Positions 17,321 to 27,337 of a stretch of 64,000 nt of DNA are shown here, piece by piece. The stretch comes from Tsukamurella sputi (GTDB taxonomy: Bacteria; Actinomycetota; Actinomycetes; Mycobacteriales; Mycobacteriaceae), in assembly GCF_007858445.1 (NCBI RefSeq), contig NZ_VIGV01000004.1, positions 186,001 through 250,000 on the forward strand, written 5' to 3'. The notes beneath the pieces are model-generated. The model did not search any database. It worked only from the letters and a program-made list of their open reading frames with translations, and was not told where the DNA came from. Both the position numbers and the translations under genes were made by a program. Within the stretch, counting starts at the first letter, position 1, and each line of letters starts with the position of its first letter.

Positions 17321-18634
17321 ATGTCGATGCAGGCCGGTGCAGAATTCGCCGGGTTCCGGGTGGTCCGCCGGTTGGGCGCGGGTGGGATGGGCGAGGTGTA
17401 CCTCGTGGCGCATCCGCGGCTCCCGCGGGAGGAGGCGCTCAAGATCCTCCCTCAGGACCTCTCCGCCGATGAGTCCTACCGGGTCCGCTTCAACCGCGAG
17501 GCGGACCTCGCGGCCACGCTCTTCCACCCGAACATCGTGGGCGTGCACGATCGCGGCGAGTCCGACGGCAAGCTGTGGCTGTCGATGGACTACGTCGCCG
17601 GTGTCGACCTCGACCGGCTGATCCGCGACCGGCACCCGCGCGGGCTGCCGGTGGCCGACGTGGCCTCCGTGATCACCCAGGTCGCGGCCGCGCTCGATCA
17701 CGCGCACGCCAAGGGCCTCATCCACCGTGACGTGAAGCCCGCGAACATCCTCTTGGCCGAGTCCGGTGCGGATGCGAGCGGACGGGTCCTGCTCGCGGAC
17801 TTCGGCATCGCCCGCCGGATGGACGACGACGCCGGCCTCACCGCCACGAACACCGCGGTGGGCACGGTGACCTACGCCGCGCCGGAGCAACTGGCCGACG
17901 AGGCCGTCGACGGCCGCACCGACCAGTACGCCCTCGCCGCGACCGCGCTCACCCTGCTGACCGGCCGCAGTCCGTTCGCCGGCACCACGCCGGGAGCGGT
18001 GATCAGCCGCAAGATGCGCGGCGAGGTGCCGCGCGCCGCCGACGCCGACCCGCGCCTGGCGCCGCTGGACCGGGCGTTGGCCGCCGGCATGGCCGCCGAC
18101 CCGAACCGGCGGTTCCGCACGTGCGCAGATTTCGCCCGCGCTCTCGAGGCCGAGGCCCGGCAGGTGGGCTCGGGACCGTCGCACCCATCCCCACCGCACA
18201 CGCCCCCGCCGTACGGACCGGCGACGCAGATCCGGCCGTCGGCGCCGATGGCTCCGTACGGCTCGCAGCCCTCGTTCCCCGCCGTTGCGGCGGCGCCCGT
18301 CGCGGCGGCACCTGTTCCGTCGAAGCGGCCGTGGCAGGCGGTGGTGGCGGCGATCGTGCTCGTCGTCGCGAGCGTCTTCGGCCTCCTGCTCGGCTTCACG
18401 AATCTCTCGAACGCCGACGTCGGCGTGGCGCTCAGCGTGCTGTGGCTGGTCTGCTCGGTCGCGGGGTTCGTCGGTGCGGTGGTGCTGTTCGCGCAGCGCA
18501 CGCGGACGGCCCTCGTCGTCGCGACCGCGGCGGCCGTGATCCTGGGAGCGACGTGCACCGGCCTCGTTGCGACCGTCGTGGCGCCGATCCTGCTGTGGGC
18601 GCCGAAGTCGGTGCGCGCCTGGTTCAGCGCCTGA
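17321..18634 (+). CDS. Serine/threonine protein kinase with C-terminal membrane segments
   Basis: 437 aa Hanks-type kinase. Glycine loop GAGGMGEV (residues 19-26), Lys41 in ALKIL, HRDVKPAN (135-142), DFG (160-162) and APE (187-189) are all intact, so it should be active. A Pro-rich linker (~280-330) leads to three hydrophobic segments in the last 100 residues; unlike PknB there is no extracellular sensor domain such as PASTA. ATG 6 nt after TAGGAT (17309-17314): leaderless. Substrate unknown. Confidence 0.93.
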   Translation: MSMQAGAEFAGFRVVRRLGAGGMGEVYLVAHPRLPREEALKILPQDLSADESYRVRFNREADLAATLFHPNIVGVHDRGESDGKLWLSMDYVAGVDLDRLIRDRHPRGLPVADVASVITQVAAALDHAHAKGLIHRDVKPANILLAESGADASGRVLLADFGIARRMDDDAGLTATNTAVGTVTYAAPEQLADEAVDGRTDQYALAATALTLLTGRSPFAGTTPGAVISRKMRGEVPRAADADPRLAPLDRALAAGMAADPNRRFRTCADFARALEAEARQVGSGPSHPSPPHTPPPYGPATQIRPSAPMAPYGSQPSFPAVAAAPVAAAPVPSKRPWQAVVAAIVLVVASVFGLLLGFTNLSNADVGVALSVLWLVCSVAGFVGAVVLFAQRTRTALVVATAAAVILGATCTGLVATVVAPILLWAPKSVRAWFSA

Positions 18635-18640
18635 GAACTG

Positions 18641-18707
18641 GTGAAACCGGCCGATTCCGTGGTGGCGCCGGATATCCGCGGCGCCGGCCCGGAAATCAGC
18701 CGTTTCC
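18641..18707. repeat. Dispersed palindromic repeat, copy B
   Basis: Begins 6 nt after the kinase stop. Outer arms GAAACCGGCCGATT and AATCAGCCGTTTC, inner arms GGCGCCGGATA / ATCCGCGGCGCC. On the minus strand it ends in CGGAATCGGCCGGTTTCAC, a 19-nt stretch identical in copy C. Confidence 0.7.
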
Positions 18708-18723
18708 TCGGGGGACGGGGCTG

Positions 18724-19431
18724 CTAGCCGACGACGAGCGACGTGCCGGTGGCGCGCAGCGCGGAGCCGAGGTCGTAGAACAGGGAGCCGTTGCGGGTGA
18801 CCGGTCCGTCGAAGGTCGCGGCACGGCTGGCGATGCCGAGGGCGGCGTTGTCCGACGAGCGGACCAGCGGCCCGCCGCTGTCACCGACCTGTACCGGGAT
18901 CGTGGTGGCGATGTAGCCGCCCTCCACGCTCACCACGGAACCGCAGCGCCATCCCGACGAGACGCCCTGGCTGCAGACCGGATCGCCCGGGCGCGCGGTG
19001 CCCACCGAGGTGGGCCGGACACGGCCGCCGGGGGCGGCCTTGGCGAGCTTCGGATCCAGCGTGAAGACGCCCCAGTCGGGGGCGTCGGGCACCACGAAGG
19101 TGTCGGAATTGGTCAGCTTGGGCGCGGATGAGCCGGTGTTCACGCCGACGATCCGGCCGTCGACGACGACCTGCTGCCCCTGCGCGCCGCAGTGGCCGGC
19201 GTAGAGGCCCACGCGGGTGCCGTCGGGCCGCTGTCCGACGAAGCCGACGGTGCAGCCGCGGCCGTCCGCGACGTTCCCGACCAGCTTGGTGATCGTGAGC
19301 ACGGAGCTGCCCGGGGTGACGGTGGCGATCGGTTCCGCCTGCGCGGCGGCGGGAACCAGCGCGGCGACGCCGCCGACGACGGCCACAGAAGCCGCGGCCG
19401 TCCTCGCGAACGACGTGATGGTGCGGCGCAT
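18724..19431 (-). CDS. Secreted S1 family serine protease (alpha-lytic-like)
   Basis: 235 aa with a signal peptide (MRRTITSFARTAAASVAVVG... cleaving after AAAQA). The catalytic triad is visible: His in YAGHCG, Asp in APDWGVFTL, Ser in VGDSGGPLV. Cysteine pairs around the His and in VCSQGVSSGWRCG match chymotrypsin-fold disulfides. No long pro-region is present. GAGGAG precedes the ATG. A paralogue lies at 52677-53402, also next to ribosomal genes. Substrate and role unknown. Confidence 0.88.
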   Translation of the reverse strand: MRRTITSFARTAAASVAVVGGVAALVPAAAQAEPIATVTPGSSVLTITKLVGNVADGRGCTVGFVGQRPDGTRVGLYAGHCGAQGQQVVVDGRIVGVNTGSSAPKLTNSDTFVVPDAPDWGVFTLDPKLAKAAPGGRVRPTSVGTARPGDPVCSQGVSSGWRCGSVVSVEGGYIATTIPVQVGDSGGPLVRSSDNAALGIASRAATFDGPVTRNGSLFYDLGSALRATGTSLVVG

Positions 19432-19551
19432 GATTCTCCTCGGGTCGGCGCAAGACTGTGCGACGGTAGCGTGCCACAGAGCACACCGCCTGTAAACCGA
19501 GTGATCGCTGAGGCGCTGGTTAACTCATGTGACCCGAGTTGTGGAATTGAC

Positions 19552-20034
19552 TCACTTCGAGGGTTTCGGTGTGACCCATGTCGTGATCGTCGCGTGCACC
19601 ACCTCGGTGCCCTTCTTGTCGCGCACCGCGATGTCGACGGCGACCTCGCGCCCGGTGGTGATCGCGTCCCAGTCGACCTCCTCGGCCAGCGTCGCGGTCG
19701 CGATGAGCGAGGACTCGGCCTTGGCGAGGTAGTTCACCGTCATCGACTTCGGCAGCCACCGGTGCGTGCCGGGGGTCGAGGCCTCCATGACCATGCCCAT
19801 GCCCACCTCGGCCAGGTTGCAGGCCGCGATCGCGTGGAAGGTGCCGATGTGGTTCTGCACGAACCACCACTTCGGTCCGTGCACGACGGCGCGGCCGTAC
19901 TCGATCTCGGAGATGTACGGCGTCACGGAGGCGAAGTAGGGCGCCTTCAGCGATGCGGCGGCGGAGAAGGCCAGCTTGCCCAGCGGCTTGTCGCTGAGAG
20001 CGCGCCACATCTTGTACGTGGAGGTGTCGGTCAT
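19552..20034 (-). CDS. DUF4442 hotdog-fold protein (thioesterase-like)
   Basis: 160 aa. The central PKWWFVQNHIGTFHAIAACNLAEVGMG segment, in which HxxxFHAIAA lies on the long hotdog helix, and HRWLPKSMTVNYLAKA match DUF4442, relatives of acyl-CoA thioesterases. Substrate unknown. ATG is 6 nt after TAAGGT (leaderless), and a 16-bp perfect palindrome covers this -10 element, so a repressor probably controls it. Confidence 0.82.
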   Translation of the reverse strand: MTDTSTYKMWRALSDKPLGKLAFSAAASLKAPYFASVTPYISEIEYGRAVVHGPKWWFVQNHIGTFHAIAACNLAEVGMGMVMEASTPGTHRWLPKSMTVNYLAKAESSLIATATLAEEVDWDAITTGREVAVDIAVRDKKGTEVVHATITTWVTPKPSK

Positions 20035-20042
20035 GCCGCTAC

Positions 20043-20058
20043 CTTACCGCGCGGTAAG
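20043..20058. promoter_or_regulatory. Perfect 16-bp palindrome over the DUF4442 promoter
   Basis: CTTACCGCGCGGTAAG. It overlaps the -10 element (TAAGGT on the minus strand). The TTACCG/CGGTAA half-sites look like a TetR-family operator. Confidence 0.6.
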
Positions 20059-20071
20059 TTCGACGGTGCGC

Positions 20072-21082
20072 TCAGCGGGGCGGGTTCGCGGCGAGGGCGT
20101 CGAAGCCCTCGCGGGACAACCGGACGATCGTGTCGAGGATCGTCTGCCAGTACGGCGAGCGCACGGTGACGGGCGTGCCGTGGTTCGCGCCGTCGAGCTG
20201 GACCATCAGCGACGGGGCGCCCAGGGCGCGCGCGGCGGCCACGAAGTCCATGGACTCGCTCACGGGCACGACCGTGTCCTTGGTGCCGTGGATCGCCACC
20301 GACGGCATCAGCGGGTCGATCCGCTGGATCGGGTTCGCCAGTGCGTAGCGGTCGGGCACCTGATCGGGCATGCCGTCGAGCACCTTGCGCACGTGATCGT
20401 TCAGGCGCGACGAGGTGCGCATGTCGAGCACCCCGGCCATGGAGACGAAGGCGCGGGGGATCACCGTCGGGCCACCGCCCGCCGGCCACGTGACGCCCGG
20501 TGCCCCGGCGGGAAGGGTGCGCCGCGTCGCCGCCCAGGCGGCGAGCTGTCCGCCGGCGCTGTGGCCCACGAGGATCACGTTCGACGGGTCGATCGCGGGC
20601 GCGTTCGCGGCGAGCGTGGGGACGAAGTCGACGGCGTGCCCGACGTCGGTGAAGGTCGTCGGCCAGCCGCCGCCCGAGCCGACCCGCCGGTATTCGACGT
20701 TCCACACCGCCAGCCCGGCCGCCTGCAACGCCCGCGCCACGTCGGACATGTACGCCGCGCTGGACCGGTTCTTCCAGCCCCCGCCGTGGATCAGGACGAC
20801 CACCGGCACGCTGCGCGCCTGATGGGCGCCCCGGGGCAGGTAGAGGTTGCCGTAGTTCTGGCGGGGATCCGCGTTCGGTGCCGGGTAGCGGTAGCGGATC
20901 GCATCGTCCTGCACCGCCGCGACGGGCCGCGGCACCGGGAGGCTCGACGGGGCCGCCGTCGACGGCGCCGTGGGCCGGTCCGCAGTCTCGACGTGGCATC
21001 CCGCGCCCAGCAGTGCGGCGACACACAGGAGTACGGCCAGGAGCAACGCGCCCGGCCTCGGCGCGACGCTCCGCTCGGTCAT
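20072..21082 (-). CDS. Alpha/beta hydrolase lipoprotein (esterase/BD-FAE type)
   Basis: 336 aa. Lipobox LLGAGC at residues ~25-30 predicts a lipid-anchored extracellular protein. HGGGW gives the oxyanion hole, GHSAGG the nucleophile Ser, GTKDTVVP the Asp, and NHGTP the His: a complete esterase triad of the feruloyl-esterase/kynurenine-formamidase-like group. ATG 21082 is preferred because it opens the signal peptide; longer forms lack similarity. Its start lies back to back with the S10 leader. Confidence 0.85.
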   Translation of the reverse strand: MTERSVAPRPGALLLAVLLCVAALLGAGCHVETADRPTAPSTAAPSSLPVPRPVAAVQDDAIRYRYPAPNADPRQNYGNLYLPRGAHQARSVPVVVLIHGGGWKNRSSAAYMSDVARALQAAGLAVWNVEYRRVGSGGGWPTTFTDVGHAVDFVPTLAANAPAIDPSNVILVGHSAGGQLAAWAATRRTLPAGAPGVTWPAGGGPTVIPRAFVSMAGVLDMRTSSRLNDHVRKVLDGMPDQVPDRYALANPIQRIDPLMPSVAIHGTKDTVVPVSESMDFVAAARALGAPSLMVQLDGANHGTPVTVRSPYWQTILDTIVRLSREGFDALAANPPR

Positions 21083-21157
21083 GACCGATATTCTTCCAGA
21101 GCAGGGCCGAGTGCCGCTTGTGATGCGAATCGCAGGGGCGGGATCGACCGGTTCGAT

Positions 21158-21199
21158 TTGAAGAACGGGCCCGAGCAGTGCATACTGGTCGGGTTGCCT
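21158..21199 (+). promoter_or_regulatory. S10 operon promoter with shared start-site motif
   Basis: TTGAAG (21158-21163), 17-bp spacer, CATACT (21181-21186), then five bases and GGTTGCCT (21192-21199). The same 8-mer at the same spacing follows the -10 boxes of rplN and rpsH. Confidence 0.7.
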
Positions 21200-21456
21200 T
21201 GTCGGGCGGCGCGGTCCCCTGTGACACGGGGACGGCAGACTCTCCCGGCTACGGTATCGCCCGGCACCCCTCGCGGGAGCCACCGGAACACACGGCGGAG
21301 CATGAGCGCCAGCGCGACACGCCCGACCGCGTGGACCGGAGCAATTTGACACATGAACAGCGTCGATCGACTTCAGGCGGGATGCGTTCCCGCACGTGAT
21401 TCAGCTGTCCGTGTGTCTGGCAATACGTTTGAACACTTGACGGAAGAGGACACAGC
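21193..21456 (+). other. S10 leader (about 260 nt)
   Basis: Transcribed leader without a gene. It contains GTCCCC TGTGACAC GGGGAC (21214-21233) and CTCCCG paired with CGGGAG (21242-21279). An S10/L4 type autoregulatory structure is possible but the known consensus is not recognised. Confidence 0.4.
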
Positions 21457-21762
21457 GTGGCGGGACAGAAGATCCGCATCAGGCTCAAGGCCTATGACCA
21501 TGAGGCGATCGACGCGTCTGCTCGGAAGATCGTCGAGACCGTGACCCGCACCGGCGCCCGTGTGGTCGGTCCCGTGCCGCTGCCGACGGAGAAGAACGTG
21601 TACTGCGTCATCCGTTCGCCGCACAAGTACAAGGACTCGCGCGAGCACTTCGAGATGCGTACGCACAAGCGGCTGATCGACATCCTGGACCCGACGCCGA
21701 AGACGGTCGACGCGCTCATGCGCATCGACCTGCCGGCCAGCGTCGACGTGAACATCCAGTAA
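21457..21762 (+). CDS. rpsJ: 30S ribosomal protein S10
   Basis: 101 aa, normal length. [18 protein letters not shown] opens the protein and [20 protein letters not shown] closes it. S10 sits in the 30S head and, as NusE, supports antitermination with NusB. GTG start with GGAAGAGG upstream. First gene of the eleven-gene S10 operon. Confidence 0.99.
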   Translation: MAGQKIRIRLKAYDHEAIDASARKIVETVTRTGARVVGPVPLPTEKNVYCVIRSPHKYKDSREHFEMRTHKRLIDILDPTPKTVDALMRIDLPASVDVNIQ

Positions 21763-21782
21763 GCGGCTGCGGAGAAATCGAT

Positions 21783-22448
21783 ATGACTGAGAACAAGATC
21801 AAGGGAATCCTGGGCACCAAGCTCGGCATGACCCAGGTCTTCGACGAGAACAACCGGGTCGTCCCGGTCACCGTCGTCAAGGCCGGGCCGAACGTGGTCA
21901 CCCAGATCCGTACCCAGGCCACCGACGGCTACGACGCCGTGCAGATCGCCTTCGGTGCGATCGACCCGCGCAAGGTGAACAAGCCCGTCTCGGGCCAGTT
22001 CGCCAAGGCCGGTGTCACGCCGCGTCGCCACATCGCCGAGCTGCGGCTCGCCGATGCCGAGGCCGCCGCCGACTACGAGGTGGGCCAGGAGCTGGGCGCC
22101 GACGTCTTCGAGGCCGGAAACTTCGTCGACGTGACCGGCATCAGCAAGGGCAAGGGCTACGCCGGCGTCATGAAGCGCCACGGCTTCGCCGGTCTCGGCG
22201 CCAGCCACGGCGCGCAGGCCGTGCACCGTGCCCCCGGTTCCATCGGTGGCTGCGCCACCCCCGGCCGCGTCTTCAAGGGCGTCCGCATGGCCGGCCGCAT
22301 GGGCTCCGACAAGGTGACCACGCAGAACCTGTCCGTGTTCAAGGTGGACGCCGAGGCCGGCGTCCTGCTGATCAAGGGCGCCATCCCCGGTCGCAAGGGC
22401 GGCCTCGTGATGGTCCGTACCGCTGTGAAGGGTGGTGCTCGCGCATGA
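21783..22448 (+). CDS. rplC: 50S ribosomal protein L3
   Basis: 221 aa. [11 protein letters not shown] start and the long GHGA-type loop ([21 protein letters not shown]) that reaches toward the peptidyl-transferase centre. The methylated Gln of E. coli L3 lies in this loop region. Its stop overlaps the rplD start by 4 nt (ATGA), so the pair is coupled. Confidence 0.99.
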   Translation: MTENKIKGILGTKLGMTQVFDENNRVVPVTVVKAGPNVVTQIRTQATDGYDAVQIAFGAIDPRKVNKPVSGQFAKAGVTPRRHIAELRLADAEAAADYEVGQELGADVFEAGNFVDVTGISKGKGYAGVMKRHGFAGLGASHGAQAVHRAPGSIGGCATPGRVFKGVRMAGRMGSDKVTTQNLSVFKVDAEAGVLLIKGAIPGRKGGLVMVRTAVKGGARA

Positions 22449-23098
22449 GCAAGCTGACTCTTGATGTCAAGACCGCCGACGGCAAGGTCGACGGCACCGT
22501 CGATCTCCCCGCCGAGATCTTCGACGTCGAGCCCAACATCGCGCTGATGCACCAGGTGGTCGTCGCGCAGCTCGCCGCTGCGCGCGCCGGCACCCACGCC
22601 ACCAAGACCCGCGGCGAGGTCCGCGGCGGTGGCCGTAAGCCGTACCGCCAGAAGGGCACCGGCCGCGCCCGTCAGGGCTCGACCCGCGCGCCGCAGTTCA
22701 ACGGCGGTGGCACCGTTCACGGTCCGCAGCCGCGCGACTACAGCCAGCGCACCCCGAAGAAGATGAAGGCCGCCGCTCTGCGCGGTGCCCTCACCGACCG
22801 GGTTCGCGAGGACCGCATCCACGTCGTCACCGAGCTGGTGGCCGGCCAGGAGGCGTCGACCAAGTCGGCCCGCCTGTTCCTGGCCGCGCTGTCGGAGCGC
22901 AAGAAGTTCCTCGTGGTCGTCGGCCGCGAGGACCTGACCGCGCAGCGCAGCGTCCAGAACCTGCCGAACGCGAAGTGGATCACCGCCGACCAGCTCAACA
23001 CCTACGACGTCCTCGACGCCGATGACCTGGTGTTCAGCCGCGAGGCTCTGGGTTCGTTCATCGCGAGCGCCACGAAGACCGAGGAGGCGAACGCCTGA
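22445..23098 (+). CDS. rplD: 50S ribosomal protein L4
   Basis: 217 aa. The tunnel loop [20 protein letters not shown] is intact; macrolide-resistance changes in other bacteria map here and none is evident. In E. coli L4 represses its own operon; whether that holds here is unknown. Coupled on both sides: 4-nt overlap with rplC, 1-nt with rplW. Confidence 0.99.
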   Translation: MSKLTLDVKTADGKVDGTVDLPAEIFDVEPNIALMHQVVVAQLAAARAGTHATKTRGEVRGGGRKPYRQKGTGRARQGSTRAPQFNGGGTVHGPQPRDYSQRTPKKMKAAALRGALTDRVREDRIHVVTELVAGQEASTKSARLFLAALSERKKFLVVVGREDLTAQRSVQNLPNAKWITADQLNTYDVLDADDLVFSREALGSFIASATKTEEANA

Positions 23099-23409
23099 TG
23101 GCTACCGCAACCATCCCCGCCGACCCGCGGGACATCCTGCTCGCGCCGGTGATCTCCGAGAAGGCCTACGGCCTCATCGAGGAGAACACGTACACCTTCG
23201 TGGTGCACCCGGACGCGAACAAGACGCAGATCAAGATCGCCGTGGAGAAGGTCTTCGGCGTCAAGGTCGACAGCGTCAACACCTTGAACCGCCAGGGCAA
23301 GCGCAAGCGCACCCGTGCCGGTTACGGTCAGCGCAAGAGCACCAAGCGCGCCATCGTGACCCTGAGCGCCGATAGCAAGCCCATCGACATCTTCGGAGGC
23401 GCGAGCTAA
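23098..23409 (+). CDS. rplW: 50S ribosomal protein L23
   Basis: 103 aa. [20 protein letters not shown] and [18 protein letters not shown] are typical. L23 lines the tunnel exit and docks trigger factor and SRP. Its start shares one base with the rplD stop; rplB follows immediately. Confidence 0.99.
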   Translation: MATATIPADPRDILLAPVISEKAYGLIEENTYTFVVHPDANKTQIKIAVEKVFGVKVDSVNTLNRQGKRKRTRAGYGQRKSTKRAIVTLSADSKPIDIFGGAS

Positions 23410-24246
23410 ATGGCTATCCGTAAGTACAAGCCGACCACCCCGGGTCGTCGTGGCTCGTCGGGCTCGACCTTCGACGAGATCACGCGTTCGACCCCGGAGA
23501 AGTCGCTGGTCCGCCCGCTGCACGGCCGTGGTGGCCGTAACGCGCACGGTCGTATCACCACCCGGCACAAGGGTGGCGGTCACAAGCGTGCGTACCGCGT
23601 CATCGACTTCCGTCGCCATGACAAGGACGGCATCAACGCCAAGGTCGCGCACATTGAGTACGACCCCAACCGCACCTCGCGGATCGCACTGCTGCACTAC
23701 CTGGACGGCGAGAAGCGCTACATCCTCGCCCCCAAGGACCTGAAGCAGGGCGACGTGGTCGAGTCGGGCCCCAACGCCGACATCAAGCCGGGCAACGCCC
23801 TGCCGCTGCGCAACATCCCCGCCGGCACCGTGATCCACGCCGTCGAGCTGCGCCCCGGTGGCGGTGCCAAGATGGCCCGCTCGGCCGGTGCCAGCATCCA
23901 GCTGCTGGGCAAGGAGGGCGCGTACGCGACCCTGCGTATGCCCTCCGGCGAGATCCGTCGCGTCGACGTGCGCTGCCGCGCCACCGTCGGCGAGGTGGGC
24001 AACGCCGAGCAGAGCAACATCAACTGGGGCAAGGCCGGCCGCATGCGCTGGAAGGGCAAGCGCCCGACCGTCCGTGGTGTCGTCATGAACCCGGTCGATC
24101 ACCCGCACGGCGGTGGTGAGGGTAAGACCTCCGGTGGTCGTCACCCGGTGAGCCCGTGGGGCAAGCCCGAGGGCCGCACCCGCAAGAACAAGGCGAGCGA
24201 CAAGCTGATCGTGCGTCGCCGCAAGTCCGGTAAGAACAAGCGCTAG
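23410..24246 (+). CDS. rplB: 50S ribosomal protein L2
   Basis: 278 aa. The C-terminal [20 protein letters not shown] block, with the conserved histidine essential for peptidyl-transferase assembly, is complete. It starts directly after the rplW stop with the AGGCGCGAG region of rplW as its binding site. Confidence 0.99.
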   Translation: MAIRKYKPTTPGRRGSSGSTFDEITRSTPEKSLVRPLHGRGGRNAHGRITTRHKGGGHKRAYRVIDFRRHDKDGINAKVAHIEYDPNRTSRIALLHYLDGEKRYILAPKDLKQGDVVESGPNADIKPGNALPLRNIPAGTVIHAVELRPGGGAKMARSAGASIQLLGKEGAYATLRMPSGEIRRVDVRCRATVGEVGNAEQSNINWGKAGRMRWKGKRPTVRGVVMNPVDHPHGGGEGKTSGGRHPVSPWGKPEGRTRKNKASDKLIVRRRKSGKNKR

Positions 24247-24260
24247 GAGGGAGTTAGAGA

Positions 24261-24541
24261 ATGCCACGCAGCCTCAAGAAGGGCCCGTTCGTCGACGACC
24301 ACCTCCTCGCGAAGGTCGACGTCCAGAACGAGAAGGGCACCAAGCAGGTCATCAAGACCTGGTCGCGTCGTTCCACCATCATCCCCGACTTCATCGGTCA
24401 CACCTTCGCCGTCCATGACGGTCGCAAGCACGTGCCGGTGTTCGTCTCGGAGAACATGGTGGGCCACAAGCTGGGCGAGTTCGCCCCGACGCGGACGTTC
24501 AAGGGCCACATCAAGGACGACCGGAAGGCGAAGCGCCGCTA

Positions 24542-24542
<1 letters not shown>
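24261..24542 (+). CDS. rpsS: 30S ribosomal protein S19
   Basis: 93 aa. [19 protein letters not shown] start and the [10 protein letters not shown]-like segment ([19 protein letters not shown]) near the head/A-site. GGAGGGAG upstream is a strong ribosome binding site. Its stop shares one base with the rplV start. Confidence 0.99.
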
Positions 24543-25755
<1,213 letters not shown>

Positions 25756-25759
25756 CGCC

Positions 25760-26176
25760 ATGTTGATCCCCCGTCGCGTCAAGCACCGCAAGCAGCACCA
25801 CCCCAGCCGCTCGGGCCAGTCCAAGGGCGGCAACAAGGTGACCTTCGGTGATTACGGCATCCAGGCTCTCGAGCCCGCCTACATCACCAACCGTCAGATC
25901 GAGTCCGCTCGTATCGCCATCAACCGCCACATCAAGCGTGGCGGCAAGGTCTGGATCAACATCTTCCCGGACCGCCCGCTGACCAAGAAGCCGGCCGAGA
26001 CCCGCATGGGTTCCGGTAAGGGTTCCGTCGAGTGGTGGGTGGCGAACGTCAAGCCCGGTCGGGTGCTGTTCGAGATGTCCTACCCCAACGAGGAGACCGC
26101 TCGCGAGGCCCTGCGCCGCGCACAGCACAAGCTCCCCTGCAAGACCCGCATCGTGACCCGAGAGGAGCAGTTCTGA
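25760..26176 (+). CDS. rplP: 50S ribosomal protein L16
   Basis: 138 aa, normal size. [15 protein letters not shown] at the start and [21 protein letters not shown] in the core. L16 helps position A-site tRNA. ATG at 25760, 4 nt after the rpsC stop with AGGAGG just upstream; longer in-frame starts are excluded because they lie in rpsC. Confidence 0.99.
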   Translation: MLIPRRVKHRKQHHPSRSGQSKGGNKVTFGDYGIQALEPAYITNRQIESARIAINRHIKRGGKVWINIFPDRPLTKKPAETRMGSGKGSVEWWVANVKPGRVLFEMSYPNEETAREALRRAQHKLPCKTRIVTREEQF

Positions 26177-26406
26177 TGTCGAACACCGTCGCCGCTGATC
26201 TCCGCGGTCTCACCGCGGACGAGCTGGTGGAGAAGCTGCGTGAGGCCAAGGAGGAGCTGTTCAACCTGCGCTTCCAGATGGCCACCGGACAGATGAGCAA
26301 CAATCGTCGCCTGCGCACCGTGCGTACCGACATCGCCCGGATCTACACGATCCTGCGCGAGCGGGAGCTCGGCCTGGCCTCGGGTCCGGAGGGTGACGCC
26401 GCATGA
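26176..26406 (+). CDS. rpmC: 50S ribosomal protein L29
   Basis: 76 aa. [28 protein letters not shown] is the L29 two-helix core; a short acidic tail GPEGDAA follows. Its ATG shares one base with the rplP stop and its stop overlaps rpsQ by 4 nt. Confidence 0.98.
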   Translation: MSNTVAADLRGLTADELVEKLREAKEELFNLRFQMATGQMSNNRRLRTVRTDIARIYTILRERELGLASGPEGDAA

Positions 26407-26687
26407 GCGAGAACGGAAGCAATGTGACCACCGAGGAGCGGAACAGCCGCAAGGTCCGCATCGGGTACGTCGTGTCCGACAAGATGGAGAAGACCATCGT
26501 CGTCGAGCTCGAGGACCGCGTGAAGCACTCCCTGTACGGCAAGATCATCCGCACCACCTCCAAGGTGAAGGCGCATGACGAAGAGGGCGTCGCCGGTGTC
26601 GGCGACCGCGTCCGGATCATGGAGACCCGTCCGCTGAGCGCCAGCAAGCACTGGCGCCTGGTGGAGGTGCTGGAGAAGGCCAAGTAG
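26403..26687 (+). CDS. rpsQ: 30S ribosomal protein S17
   Basis: 94 aa. After ~15 extra residues the S17 core [18 protein letters not shown] and [20 protein letters not shown] follow. Last gene of the S10 operon here: a strong terminator follows and rplN lies 8.8 kb further on, unlike the contiguous S10-spc order of many bacteria. Confidence 0.99.
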   Translation: MSENGSNVTTEERNSRKVRIGYVVSDKMEKTIVVELEDRVKHSLYGKIIRTTSKVKAHDEEGVAGVGDRVRIMETRPLSASKHWRLVEVLEKAK

Positions 26688-26714
26688 GGCCGGACCGCAC
26701 CGCACAGACGAGAA

Positions 26715-26750
26715 GGCCCCCGTCCACTCCGCAAGGAGAGGACGGGGGCC
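26715..26750 (+). terminator. Terminator of the S10 operon
   Basis: GGCCCCCGTCC-A-CTCC GCAA GGAG-A-GGACGGGGGCC: 15 bp with a single A-A mismatch and a GCAA (GNRA) loop, then TTTCG. It also faces the convergent lipoprotein gene. Confidence 0.85.
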
Positions 26751-26775
26751 TTTCGCGTGGGCCCGCGCTGGCGCG

Positions 26776-27315
26776 TCAGGAGCGCGGACAGGTCGCCTGG
26801 ATCGCCTTCTCCGCCGCGATGAGGGTCTCCGACGCGGGATTGCGCTTGGCCCAGGTCTGCGCCTCGGAGCCGCGGGCCTGGGCGTCGGCCCGGAGGGCCT
26901 CACCGTACGCGTCGAGCTTGGTGCGGTAGTCGGTGAACAGGGTCTTCGCCGTGGGCTGGAGGTTCGCGGTGCCGATGATGCCCGGCAGCTTGCCGGATTC
27001 GGTGGCGACCGCGGCCAGCTCGGCGTTCACCAGTCCGGCGATCCCGTCCCACTGCCAGCCCGGGGTCTTGGTGAACGCCGCCGTCGCCCGGCTGGCCACG
27101 AGCCGCGTACTGAGGTTCTGCGACCACGTCGTGCACGCCGACGAGAGTGCCGAGGCCGCCGCCGCGGCCCGCGACGACGCGATCGTGGTCTGGTACGCCG
27201 CGACGTCCGACGGTGACGCCGATCCGTCACCCGCAACGGTGCAGCCTGCGAGCACCGAGGCCCCCGCGAAGGCGGCCACGGCCGGCCCGGCGATCCTGGT
27301 GATGTTCCTCGTCAT
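26776..27315 (-). CDS. Lipoprotein, tandem paralogue 1
   Basis: 179 aa with a lipobox SVLAGC (Cys at ~24), then a Ser/Ala-rich linker and a mostly helical domain with conserved AELAAVATESGKLPGIIG and DYRTKLDAYGEALRADAQARG. One Cys pair (SSACTTW and ATCPRS) may form a disulfide. About half its residues recur in the next gene, so the two arose by duplication. No family is recognised. ATG 27315 is preferred because it begins the signal peptide. Confidence 0.75.
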   Translation of the reverse strand: MTRNITRIAGPAVAAFAGASVLAGCTVAGDGSASPSDVAAYQTTIASSRAAAAASALSSACTTWSQNLSTRLVASRATAAFTKTPGWQWDGIAGLVNAELAAVATESGKLPGIIGTANLQPTAKTLFTDYRTKLDAYGEALRADAQARGSEAQTWAKRNPASETLIAAEKAIQATCPRS

Positions 27316-27337
27316 GCGTCTTCCTCCCCTGACCTGC

